DNA of 64,000 nucleotides from Streptomyces rubellomurinus. GTDB lineage: Bacteria; Actinomycetota; Actinomycetes; Streptomycetales; Streptomycetaceae. Under the pieces are notes generated by a model. That model saw only the letters and a list, made by a program, of their open reading frames with translations, was not told where the DNA came from and made no database searches. Within the stretch, counting starts at the first letter, position 1. Each line of letters starts with the position of its first letter. Shown in pieces: positions 17,567 through 27,232 of this stretch. The stretch covers positions 1-64,000 of the forward strand of contig NZ_JZKH01000032.1 of NCBI RefSeq assembly GCF_000961885.1, read 5' to 3'. Made by a program: the position numbers and the translations under genes.

Positions 17567-18358
17567 CTATTCCGAGCCGAGTTGCTTGCGCACCCACTCG
17601 GTGATCTTCTTGCCGCGGCGCGGCTTGGCCTCGCAACCGCCGAACACCGCAACGCCCTTGACCCGGACCACCGGCGCGTACGGGTCCGCCGCGGTCTGCT
17701 CCTTGACGTCGAACCCGCCGAAGATGCCGACCCCGCCGCCGTGCAGGCTGACGTTCTCCGGCACCCGGATGTCGACCCCGCCGAACAGCGCCGTCACCTC
17801 GATCTCCACCTCGGGGGACTCGAACACCGCGTCGGTGAGGTCGATCTCCACCCCGCCGAACGCCGCGAACGCCCGCAGGTGCGAACCCACCCGCCAGCGG
17901 CCCTTGCGGGACGCGCCGCCGAAGATCGCCACCATCGACGGCGCCTCGTGGCGCGCGGGCGGCAGCCGGGGCCCCGGGCGGGGCGCCGACGCCGGGGCGG
18001 CCTGCTTCTCGAAGGAGAGCGGCCGGTGGGTGGGCAGGTCCCGGGTGAGCGGCGCCAGCTCGCCGAAGGTCTTGGCGCGGTACGCGGCCTCGATCCGCTC
18101 CGCGTGCTCCTCGGCGTCCAGCCGGCCCTCGGCGTAGGCGTCCCGCAGCAGTTCGGCGACCCGCTCGCGGTCGGCGTCGGAGACCCGCAGGTCCGCCTCC
18201 GCCACCGGGGCGTGCGGAGCCGGGGTCTGCGGGGCCGGGGCCTGCGGAGCCGGGGCCTGCGGGAGCGGCGGCTCGGGCCGGGATTCGGGCTTGGTCAGCG
18301 GTACGGGCGCCGGCACCGACGGCTGCCCCGGATCGTCCTGCGGCGGCGAGTTGTCCAC
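17567..18358 (-). CDS. DUF1707 protein with LiaF-like C-terminal domain
   Basis: 263 residues without membrane helices. Residues ~1-55 are Pro/Ala-rich with repeated PAPQ units. DUF1707 spans about 57-108 ([37 protein letters not shown]), a short helical module common in actinobacterial signalling proteins. The C-terminal half ([32 protein letters not shown] and later [12 protein letters not shown]) repeats the FGG-beta pattern of the LiaF/DUF2154 cell-envelope stress family. A role in sensing the envelope is plausible. It is divergent from fumarase. Confidence 0.85.
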   Translation of the reverse strand: MDNSPPQDDPGQPSVPAPVPLTKPESRPEPPLPQAPAPQAPAPQTPAPHAPVAEADLRVSDADRERVAELLRDAYAEGRLDAEEHAERIEAAYRAKTFGELAPLTRDLPTHRPLSFEKQAAPASAPRPGPRLPPARHEAPSMVAIFGGASRKGRWRVGSHLRAFAAFGGVEIDLTDAVFESPEVEIEVTALFGGVDIRVPENVSLHGGGVGIFGGFDVKEQTAADPYAPVVRVKGVAVFGGCEAKPRRGKKITEWVRKQLGSE

Positions 18359-18504
18359 GGGCCAAGCCTAGTCGCTCGCACTCCTGCCCGAGTGAGCCCG
18401 GTCACGCAAGGCCGACCTGTCCGCATGCGCGCGAACGACGGGTCCTACCCTGGATGGTGCTTCGCCGACGCAGCCGGATCACTGGAAACCTAAGGACCGC
18501 CCCC

Positions 18505-20172
<1,668 letters not shown>

Positions 20173-20196
20173 CCCGCACGCCCCACGCGCCCCACG

Positions 20197-20230
20197 ACCG
20201 CCCCGGCCGCCCCTGCGGCCGGGGCGGTTT
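20197..20230 (+). terminator. Terminator of fumarase
   Basis: Perfect 14-bp stem ACCGCCCCGGCCGC / GCGGCCGGGGCGGT with a CCCT loop followed by TT, 24 bases after the stop. Confidence 0.9.
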
Positions 20231-20251
20231 CTCGTCTCGAGGACGCCGCTC

Positions 20252-20295
20252 GTGGGTAATGTGGATAAAGCAGGTGGATCACCCACATCACCCAT
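20252..20295. promoter_or_regulatory. Imperfect inverted repeat, candidate VapBC operator
   Basis: The 18-base arms (20252-20269 and 20278-20295) match at 13 positions when one is reverse-complemented, around a GGGT-ATGTGG core. The repeat ends just before the vapB ribosome site, where VapB-type antitoxins bind. Confidence 0.5.
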
Positions 20296-20306
20296 GGAGG
20301 TGCCTG

Positions 20307-20540
20307 ATGAGCATGACCAATGTCGATGTCGATGACGCCGTCCTTGCGGAGGCCATGCGGTTGATGGGGGCGACGACGAAGAAGGACACCATCAACAATG
20401 CCCTCGCCGACTACGTCAACCGCCTGAAGAGACTGGAAGCCCTGGAGAAGCTGTCCCACCGAGCCGCCGCCGGCGAGTTCGAGCCGACGATGCGGGTGTA
20501 CGAGGCCCGCAAGCGGGCACAGCGCGAGGAAGCCGAATGA
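20307..20540 (+). CDS. vapB: VapB-type antitoxin
   Basis: 77 residues. The N-terminal MSMTNVDVDDAVLAEAMRLMGATTKKDTINNAL is a VapB ribbon-helix-helix DNA-binding fold as in the DUF2191/VapB47 group. The C-terminal half is charged and would occupy the toxin groove. GGAGG sits six bases before the ATG. The stop overlaps the toxin start as ATGA. Confidence 0.9.
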   Translation: MSMTNVDVDDAVLAEAMRLMGATTKKDTINNALADYVNRLKRLEALEKLSHRAAAGEFEPTMRVYEARKRAQREEAE

Positions 20541-20962
20541 TCGACAGCTTCCTGATCGACACCTCGGCCTACGTCCGGCTGATGTCGGATCGAGGGCTTC
20601 GGTCGCAGTGGCGGGGGCACATCGAGTCCGGTCTGATCAGGATCAGCAAGTCGACCCGCACCGAGATCCTCTTCTCCGCCAGGAACTCGGCCCACCGGGA
20701 CGACTTGGAGGACGAGCTGGCGGCGCTGTTCGGCCCGGCCGTCAGCGCTCCGAAGGCGATCTGGGACTGGATCGACACCGCTCAGTACAAGCTCACCCAG
20801 AAGGGCCAGCACCGTGCGGCCGGGCTGGCCGACCTGCTCCTGGCCGGAACCGCCGTCCACCACGACATGACCGTGCTTCACCTCGACGACGACTTCGCCA
20901 CCGTGGCCCGGGTGGTCACCGAATTCCGAGAACGAGATATCCGCCGGTCGACCGCAGGCTGA
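20537..20962 (+). CDS. vapC: VapC-type PIN-domain ribonuclease toxin
   Basis: 141 residues. The PIN-domain acidic tetrad is present: D8 (FLIDTSAYVR), E43 (STRTEIL), D98 (GLADLLLAGTA) and D116/D117 (VLHLDDDFATVARV). VapC toxins cleave tRNA or rRNA in a Mg2+-dependent way. Translationally coupled to VapB. The gene looks complete. Confidence 0.92.
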   Translation: MIDSFLIDTSAYVRLMSDRGLRSQWRGHIESGLIRISKSTRTEILFSARNSAHRDDLEDELAALFGPAVSAPKAIWDWIDTAQYKLTQKGQHRAAGLADLLLAGTAVHHDMTVLHLDDDFATVARVVTEFRERDIRRSTAG

Positions 20963-20977
20963 CCGGCGCCGCAGCAC

Positions 20978-21736
20978 TCAGGCGTCGAAGTCGTACTCCA
21001 GGACGTAGGAGGCGGCGTCGAGGATCATCTCGTTGAGCTCGACGACCTGGCCCTCGTCGGCGAAGGCGGTGCGGCAGATCAGGATGACCGGGGTGCCGGC
21101 GGACAGGTCGAGGCGGGCGGACTCCTCCGCGCTGGGCATCCGGGAGCGGACCTCCTCGCGGAAGTGGACGGGCTTCGCCCCGATCTCCGCCAGCCGGGCG
21201 TAGGTGCCGCCCGGGCCGGTGTCCTCGCGGGTGATCGCCGTCCCGGCGACCAGCAGGGCCGGCAAGTACGAGGTGGAGAGCAGCACCGGCTTGCCGTCCA
21301 GCACGAAGCGGCGGTGCCGCACGCACATCGGCGCGCCCGGGTCCACCCCCAGCACACGCGCCACGTGCTCGGGCGCGCCGCGCTCGGAGACGGACACCTG
21401 GTCGACCACCAGGGTGCGGTTGTCGATGTCCGCCGACCATATCGACCGCCCCGACCCCCACTGCCCCTGCGCCAGCCGCTGGATGCCGCGCCGGCGCAGC
21501 GGCCGGAAGTCCCGGACGAACACCCCGGCCCCGCGTCGCGCCTCGGCGATGCCCTCGCTCTGCAGCACGCCGAGCGCCTGCCGGGCGGTCATCCGGGCGA
21601 CGCCGTACTCGTCCATGAGGTCGTTCTCGCCGGGGAGGCGGTCCCCCGCGCGGTAGCGGCCGGCGTCGATCGCCGCCTTCAGCGTGTCGGCGATCCGCTG
21701 GTACTTGGGCTGTTTCTCGCCGCTGCTGCCGCTCAT
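20978..21736 (-). CDS. GntR/HutC-family transcriptional regulator
   Basis: 252 residues. Winged helix-turn-helix at ~8-75 (KYQRIADTLKAAIDAGRYRAGDRLPGENDLMDEYGVARMTARQAL), then a UTRA-type ligand-binding domain at ~95-245 (APEHVARVLGVDPGAP, HFREEVRSRMPSAEES, ending YVLEYDFDA). It probably represses until a small molecule binds. Two palindromes lie 70-100 bases upstream between it and the divergent small gene. It is convergent with vapC. Confidence 0.9.
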   Translation of the reverse strand: MSGSSGEKQPKYQRIADTLKAAIDAGRYRAGDRLPGENDLMDEYGVARMTARQALGVLQSEGIAEARRGAGVFVRDFRPLRRRGIQRLAQGQWGSGRSIWSADIDNRTLVVDQVSVSERGAPEHVARVLGVDPGAPMCVRHRRFVLDGKPVLLSTSYLPALLVAGTAITREDTGPGGTYARLAEIGAKPVHFREEVRSRMPSAEESARLDLSAGTPVILICRTAFADEGQVVELNEMILDAASYVLEYDFDA

Positions 21737-21808
21737 CGCCGCTCCCTCTCCCTCGGGTGAATCCTAGGCGCGCCTCCGGTCGCTTGATAAGGAGATACGA
21801 CCGTTGAC

Positions 21809-21838
21809 ATCTCTAGAGATATTAGCTTCTCTAGAGAT
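21809..21838. promoter_or_regulatory. Paired GntR-type palindromes in divergent promoter
   Basis: ATCTCTAGAGAT at 21809-21820 (perfect 12-bp palindrome) and TCTCTAGAGA at 21828-21837 (perfect 10-bp palindrome), 18 bases centre to centre. A TTGACA -35 box at 21804-21809 reads toward the small gene on the plus strand. The GntR protein next door is the natural candidate to bind here and repress both directions. Confidence 0.7.
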
Positions 21839-21937
21839 GCTGGGTAGTCGCCGAGCAGCAGGCACGCACACGCACGGACAGCGACCAGGACGCGCCCCCA
21901 CCGGCCGCGCGCCCGCACCAGAGCAAGGAGCAGCGCG

Positions 21938-22141
21938 ATGAGCACCCGTCAGCGCAACGCCCCGGCCTACCGGCCGCAGGTGGGTGAACTCGTCCTCGAC
22001 CGGCGATCCGGTCGCACCGGCATCTACATGGACACCATCGGCGGCGAGCACTACCTCCGCCCCGAGGGCGGCGGCCGCGAATGGGCCGTCGAACCGGACC
22101 ACGTCTCCCCGGCGGGCGGGCCGCAGGGCTCAACCGAATGA
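21938..22141 (+). CDS. Small conserved-looking protein beside GntR
   Basis: 67 residues, basic N-terminus, then VGELVLDRRSGRTGIYMDTIGGEHYLRPEGGGREWAVEP, which reads as a compact beta-barrel (SH3-like) with a Tyr-x-Arg-Pro-x-Gly-Gly-Gly-x-Glu-Trp signature. CAAGGAG sits seven bases before the ATG at 21938. Small proteins of this look often sit beside GntR or XRE genes in Streptomyces. It has no cysteines or membrane segment. Function unknown. Bases 22142-22403 after it hold no gene; they are richer in A/T and include a GC hairpin region near 22360-22390. Confidence 0.7.
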   Translation: MSTRQRNAPAYRPQVGELVLDRRSGRTGIYMDTIGGEHYLRPEGGGREWAVEPDHVSPAGGPQGSTE

Positions 22142-22403
22142 GATCAATCCGGTAATCTGGCAAAAACCAGGCAAACTACAGCATTTCGGGCTGATCAATC
22201 GCCCGATGAATCCGGAATTCCGGAACGATCCACCGACACCGCCGGGCACGTTACGGATAACCACGGTCACCATGCGTGCACCGCGGACGGGATTCGGCCA
22301 CCCGGCGGGCACGCCCCGGGCACGCTTTCTCCGAATTGGCGCGGCCATTACGAAAGCGCCCCCGCGCCCGGACGGGGGCGCAGGGGCGCTCGGGCGCACC
22401 TCT

Positions 22404-22688
22404 TTACGGGCAGCCGGAGACGACGCTCTCCGGCTCGTAGGTCTTGCCCGGCTCGTCGCCGACGGGCTTGGCGGGCCCCTCCACGTGCTCGGCCTCATCG
22501 CCGAAGGCGCCGTTCTCGAAGGCGTCCTTCCGGTCCGCATCCGGCGCACTGTACTCGGTCGGGTTCGAGGTCGCTGCCACCGCGCCCTCGACAGCCTGGC
22601 CGGCTTCCACAGCGGCAGCCGGGGCCGGGGTCGGCGCCGCGTTCTCGGGCGTCGACGGCACCGGGGTCTCGCTCTGGTTGTTGGCCAT
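22404..22688 (-). CDS. Small acidic protein divergent from the SARP regulator
   Basis: 94 residues, Pro/Ala/Glu-rich and strongly acidic, with a single cysteine in the C-terminal GCP. No signal peptide, membrane helix or recognised domain. AAGGCGG precedes the ATG at 22688 with good spacing, and the gene is divergent from the AfsR-like regulator with about 210 bases between, so it is a plausible target of that regulator, as afsS is of afsR. The low complexity and the Cys near the end leave open a peptide precursor or a small regulatory protein. I do not recognise the family. Confidence 0.6.
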   Translation of the reverse strand: MANNQSETPVPSTPENAAPTPAPAAAVEAGQAVEGAVAATSNPTEYSAPDADRKDAFENGAFGDEAEHVEGPAKPVGDEPGKTYEPESVVSGCP

Positions 22689-22902
22689 TGGGCGGCCGCC
22701 TTTCAGTCATCAATTGTGTTGAGCCCGACCTGCTTGGCGCGGGCGCGGGGACAGTATCGTAGGGTTGATTAAATGTCCGATAAACAGCGTGCGGCTTGCG
22801 GGGCCGTCCGGCAGAGTCGGGCGTCCGCCTAAGCTGAAGCACCGCGGCGGACCGCCGAGCGCCCTTTCACGAGATCGACACCACAGGCCATCGGGGGACT
22901 TC

Positions 22903-25860
22903 ATGGAGTTTCGGGAGACGCCGCAGGCATCTGCGTTGCGCTTCCAGGTCCTGGGTCCGGTCCAGGCATGGCTCGACGGGAAACCGCTCTCGCTCGGATC
23001 CCCCCAGCAGCAGGCCGTGCTGACCACCCTCCTGCTGCAGTCCGGTCGCCCGGTCACCACGCAGGACCTCGTCGACGCACTGTGGGGCGACCGTCCGCCG
23101 ACCCAGGCCGTGGCCGCGCTGCGTACCTACGTCTCCCGGCTGCGCTCCGTCATCGACCCCCGTCGGGAGATCCGCAGGCCCTCCGAGGTGCTGGTCTCCA
23201 TCGCGGACGGCTACGCGCTGCGCATCCCGAACGACGCCCTGGACCTGACGGTCTTCGAGCGGCTGTCCGCCGACGCCGCGGCCGCCCGGACCTCCGGAGA
23301 CCGGCACGAGGCGCACCGACTCCTCGCCGAGGCTCTCCAGCTGTTCAGCGGCCGTCCGCTCACCGGCGTCCCCGGCCCCTATGCCGACGCCCAGCGGGCG
23401 CGGCTGGCCGAACGCCAGGTGGCCGCCTCCGAGGAGCTCTGCGCCGCCGCCCTCGACATCGGCCTGCACGCCGAAGTCGTCGGGGAACTCAACAACCTGA
23501 CGGCCGAGCACCCGCTGCGCGAGCGCCCGCGCGAGCTGCTGATGCTGGCGCTGTACCGCTGCGGGCGCCAAGCCGAAGCGCTCGGCGTCTACACCGACAC
23601 CCGCAAGCTGCTGATCGACGAACTCGGAGTCGAGCCGGGCGCCGGCCTGTCCACGATGCACACGCGCATCCTCGCCGCCGACCCGAAGCTCGTCCTCCCG
23701 GCCGCCCCCGCGCCCGTCCTACGGGAGGACGGCCCGACAGCGCCGCCGGTCCCCGCTCAACTTCCCGCCGACGTACTGGACTTCAGCGGCCGAGCGGAGC
23801 TCGTGGACGACCTCTCGGCGGTCCTCCAGAACGCCACCGGCCAGGCCGTGGTGGTGACCTCGCTGGCCGGGATCGGGGGCGTCGGCAAGACCACCCTCGC
23901 CGTCCACGTCGCCCACCGCGTCCGGTCGGAGTTCCCGGACGGCCAGCTGTACGTCGACCTGCGAGGGGCGGGCACCTCGCCGGCCGATCCGGTGGTCGTC
24001 CTGGGCGACTTCCTGCACTCGCTCGGCGTCACCGAGAGCCCCGACTCGCTCGACCAGCGCGCGGCCCTCTACCGCTCGCAGCTGGCCGGCCGCCGGATGC
24101 TCATCCTGCTGGACAACGCGCGGGACGCCGAACAGATCAGGCCGCTCATCCCCGGCGTCTCCGGCTGTGCCGTGCTGGCCACCAGCCGCTCCCGGCTGGC
24201 CGGCATCCCCGGAGCGCAGCTCTTCGACGTGGAGGAGCTGACGCCGGAGGAAGCGCTGGCGCTGTTCTCGGCCATCGTCGGGGAACAGCGGGTCGCCGCC
24301 GAGCTGGAGGCGGCCATGCAGGTGGTCACCGCGTGTGGCTTCCTGCCGCTGGCGGTCCGCATCGCTGCCGCTCGTCTGGCCAGCCGCCCGCGCTGGAGCG
24401 TCTCGGACCTGGCCCGTCGGTTAGCCGATCAGCGACGACGCCTGGACGAACTCCAGCTCGGCAACCTCGCCGTGGAGACCACCATCGGACTTGGTTACGG
24501 ACAGTTGTCCGCAGCCGAGGCCCGCGCCTTTCGACTGCTCGCCCTGATCGACTCCCCCGACATTCCGCTCGCGGCAGCCGCGGCGCTCCTCGGTGTCGAC
24601 GAGCTCGCCGCCGAGGACCTCACCGAGGCGCTGGTCGAGGCGAACATGCTTGAGTGCTTCACCCCTGGCCGCTACCGCTACCACGACCTGCTCCGGCTCT
24701 ACGCCCAGCGGCAGAACGAACGGATCGGGGACACCGAGGTACAGGAACAGGCGGTGCTGCGTCTGCTCGATCTGCTGATCCCGACCTTGCGCAACGCGGC
24801 CCAGGTCATCGAGCCGGACGACCCACTGCCCGAGCTACTGACCACCTCTGTTTCGCCCGGGCTCGATCTGCCGACGAGCCAGGCCGCGCAGGCCTGGCTC
24901 CACGCCGAGGGCGCCTTGCTGCTCAGCGCGTTCGAGGCTGCCGCCGGCGGCCCCAGAGCTCTGCAACGAGCAGCCGTCGACCTGGTCAACTACCTCTTCA
25001 GCATCGACCCGGACCCGACCTGCGGACCGCGCCTGCTCCGGATCCTGGAGGCCATCGGTCACGACTCGGAGCCGCACGACGACTCGGCCGTGTGCGCCCG
25101 CGCGTACTTCGCGCTCGGCACTCTCCAGTCCGTCACCAGTGATTTCCACGGCGCCGAGGTCTCGCTGCGTCGGAGCCTCGACCACCAGGCACCGGACGAT
25201 CCGTCCGTCCTGCTGCTGGCCACGGCCAACACGCTGGGCTGGATCCTGAGCCTCGGCACCCGGCTGGCCGAGGCGCTGTCGTTCCTCGAACAGGCCCGAG
25301 CCACCAGCCGGGCCGTCGGCAGCCCGACCGCCGAGGCCCGGATCGTCGGCAACATCGCCCGGGTCCAGCACCGCCTCGGCATGACCGGGACGGCGATCCG
25401 GTCGGCCAGCGACGGCGTGGCTGCGGCGCGGGAGTCGAAGAACGGCCCGCTGCTCGCCCAGACCCTCTACCAGCTCGGCGTGGTGCTCCCCGGCGCCCAG
25501 GCCGTCCCCCACCTCCGAGAGGCCCATCAGCTCTACCAGTCCCAGCAGAACCCCCTCTGGGAGGGCTACACCCTCGCCCGGCTCGCCTCCGCCCTACTCG
25601 CCGCTGGTCAGCACGCCGACGCGGCCGAAGCAGCGGGCGGCTCCTTGGCGATCGGCCAGGAGATGGACTCCGCCTACTGCCAGGGCCTGGCCAACGCCGC
25701 GCTCGGCGAGGCACTGCTCGCCCTCGCCCAGCCGGCGCGTGGGCTCGCGTGTCTCACCGAGGCGCACGCGATCTTCGTCCGGCTCGGTGTGCCCGAGGCC
25801 TCCCCTGTGGCAGACCTCATCTCCCGACAGCACACCGAGCCTCCTCTTCCCCTCCCCTAG
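22903..25860 (+). CDS. AfsR-like SARP transcriptional regulator (wHTH-BTAD-NB-ARC-TPR)
   Basis: 985 residues. An OmpR-type winged helix at ~16-100 (LRFQVLGPVQAWLDG), a bacterial transcriptional activation domain at ~107-255, an NB-ARC ATPase with P-loop GIGGVGKTT at 323-331 and the LLDNARDAEQIRPLIP Walker B region, then helical TPR-like repeats to the end. This is the large SARP layout of AfsR, which activates secondary metabolism. Codon 507 is TTA (24421-24423), the rare codon read by bldA tRNA, so translation is probably tied to development. The ATG at 22903 is preceded by GGGGGA. The polyketide cluster at 58 kb is a possible but unproven target. Confidence 0.93.
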   Translation: MEFRETPQASALRFQVLGPVQAWLDGKPLSLGSPQQQAVLTTLLLQSGRPVTTQDLVDALWGDRPPTQAVAALRTYVSRLRSVIDPRREIRRPSEVLVSIADGYALRIPNDALDLTVFERLSADAAAARTSGDRHEAHRLLAEALQLFSGRPLTGVPGPYADAQRARLAERQVAASEELCAAALDIGLHAEVVGELNNLTAEHPLRERPRELLMLALYRCGRQAEALGVYTDTRKLLIDELGVEPGAGLSTMHTRILAADPKLVLPAAPAPVLREDGPTAPPVPAQLPADVLDFSGRAELVDDLSAVLQNATGQAVVVTSLAGIGGVGKTTLAVHVAHRVRSEFPDGQLYVDLRGAGTSPADPVVVLGDFLHSLGVTESPDSLDQRAALYRSQLAGRRMLILLDNARDAEQIRPLIPGVSGCAVLATSRSRLAGIPGAQLFDVEELTPEEALALFSAIVGEQRVAAELEAAMQVVTACGFLPLAVRIAAARLASRPRWSVSDLARRLADQRRRLDELQLGNLAVETTIGLGYGQLSAAEARAFRLLALIDSPDIPLAAAAALLGVDELAAEDLTEALVEANMLECFTPGRYRYHDLLRLYAQRQNERIGDTEVQEQAVLRLLDLLIPTLRNAAQVIEPDDPLPELLTTSVSPGLDLPTSQAAQAWLHAEGALLLSAFEAAAGGPRALQRAAVDLVNYLFSIDPDPTCGPRLLRILEAIGHDSEPHDDSAVCARAYFALGTLQSVTSDFHGAEVSLRRSLDHQAPDDPSVLLLATANTLGWILSLGTRLAEALSFLEQARATSRAVGSPTAEARIVGNIARVQHRLGMTGTAIRSASDGVAAARESKNGPLLAQTLYQLGVVLPGAQAVPHLREAHQLYQSQQNPLWEGYTLARLASALLAAGQHADAAEAAGGSLAIGQEMDSAYCQGLANAALGEALLALAQPARGLACLTEAHAIFVRLGVPEASPVADLISRQHTEPPLPLP

Positions 25861-25911
25861 CGCCCTGAGGCCTCCGCCCCCCAGCGGAACACCTCCCCCG
25901 ATCCGCGCGTC

Positions 25912-25945
25912 GGCGCTCCCGCAGCCCCCCGGCTGCGGGAGCGCC
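25912..25945 (+). terminator. Terminator of the SARP gene
   Basis: Perfect 15-bp stem GGCGCTCCCGCAGCC / GGCTGCGGGAGCGCC with a CCCC loop. The rest of 25946-26338 carries no gene I can support; it holds the promoter region of the next gene, with an A/T-richer stretch near 25985-26005. Confidence 0.85.
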
Positions 25946-26338
25946 CTCAACGCTTCCCCGGCGCTGGGTCCACTGTGCACCGGCGCGATTGACGTTCGAT
26001 AAACGCCGCCTCGTCCGTCCACGGACCGGGTGTTTCCGCAGGTCGGGTGCGCCACCCCCGGCGCGCCATGCGGCGTGCGGGGCCAAACGTGCTCCCCTGG
26101 CCCGCACCGTCGTGCTTCCGCAAGCCCGCCCACATCGGCCCAAGCATGACGAGTTGGCCGGAAAGGGACCCCACGGCGCAGTGATCACGCATATTCTCGG
26201 ATGCCAGTACACACACGAGTGTCTGCCGGCAGCGTGTCGAAGTACGGTCCGTCCGTTGGTGCGGGGAGCCCTGGGCGCCCCGGCCCACCAGGCGGGACAG
26301 TGCGGGCGGAGGCCACGGGTGGAAGGGTGCCTCTCATC

Positions 26339-27127
26339 GTGACGACCGGACGGATATCCGATGCGTTCCCCCTCGGTGAGGACGCGTGGGACGGCGAGCC
26401 CGACGGCTGCCCCGACGACGGCCCGGAGGTGCGGCACCGCCGCGCGGCCAGGGCGCTGCAGGCCGTCGCGTTCGACACCATCGGAGCCCGGTACGGCGAG
26501 GCGTTCCCCGCCAAGGACGGGCAGCTGGCCTGCGGGCGCCGGCTGCTGGCGGAGCTGGAGCCGGGGGCCCGGGTGCTGGACGTGGGCTGCGGCACCGGGG
26601 AGCCGACGGTCCGACAGCTGGCGGACGGCGGGCTGCGGGTGACCGGGGTGGACCTGTCGGACGTGATGCTGTCGCTGGCCCGCCGGGCCCGGTACGCGGG
26701 CGAGCATCCGCCGTCGTTCCATCGGATCGACCTCTACGATCTGGCCACCGAGCGCGCGTCCCGGGTGTGGGGTTCCCCGGAGCTGGGGCCGGCGGGGGCC
26801 GGCCGGTTCGCCGCCGTGACGGCGTTCTTCTCGCTGATCCTGCTGCCGCAGGACGAGATCCCGACCGTACTGGGCCGGTTGCGCGGGCTGTTGCGGCCGG
26901 GCGGGCTGCTGGTCCTCGGTATGGTCGAGGCGGATCTGGATCACGTTCCGCTTCCGTTCCTTGGCAGAGAGCTGCGGATCAGTGGGTATCTGAGGGAGGA
27001 TCTGGAGCGGGTTCTGGTCACGGCGGGGTTCGCGGTCGAGGAGTGCTCGGGGCACCCGTACGCACCGGCCAGCACCTCGCTGCCGCCGGAGGAACAGCTG
27101 TTCCTGTGCTGTCGACGCGTCGGCTGA
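26339..27127 (+). CDS. SAM-dependent class I methyltransferase
   Basis: 262 residues. Motif I VLDVGCGTG is at 79-87, the acidic strand-2 end is in VTGVDLSD, and the PILLPQD-like segment (FFSLILLPQDEI) and GLLRPGGLLVLGMVE complete the fold. The N-terminal ~35 residues are polar and acidic. The start is uncertain: GTG at 26339 has GGAAGG twelve bases upstream, while GTG at 26327 is too close to it. It lies between the SARP regulator and a SpoIIE phosphatase. Substrate unknown. Confidence 0.8.
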   Translation: MTTGRISDAFPLGEDAWDGEPDGCPDDGPEVRHRRAARALQAVAFDTIGARYGEAFPAKDGQLACGRRLLAELEPGARVLDVGCGTGEPTVRQLADGGLRVTGVDLSDVMLSLARRARYAGEHPPSFHRIDLYDLATERASRVWGSPELGPAGAGRFAAVTAFFSLILLPQDEIPTVLGRLRGLLRPGGLLVLGMVEADLDHVPLPFLGRELRISGYLREDLERVLVTAGFAVEECSGHPYAPASTSLPPEEQLFLCCRRVG

Positions 27128-27150
27128 GCGCCCCCGAAGAGACCCGCACG

Positions 27151-27190
27151 AGACGCACCTAGACGCACCTAGACGCACCGAGACGCACCG
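27151..27190. repeat. Four tandem 10-bp repeats (AGACGCACCK)
   Basis: AGACGCACCT twice then AGACGCACCG twice, with a degenerate fifth unit just before (27141-27150). They lie in the leader of the SpoIIE phosphatase gene. Confidence 0.95.
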
Positions 27191-27232
27191 AACCGAGCCC
27201 ACCGACCACCCCGATTCCAGGACAGGCAGCCC

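Noticed and set aside
22689-22902. SARP heptamer direct repeats in the divergent promoter
   Set aside because: GTCCG occurs several times but not at 11- or 22-base spacing.
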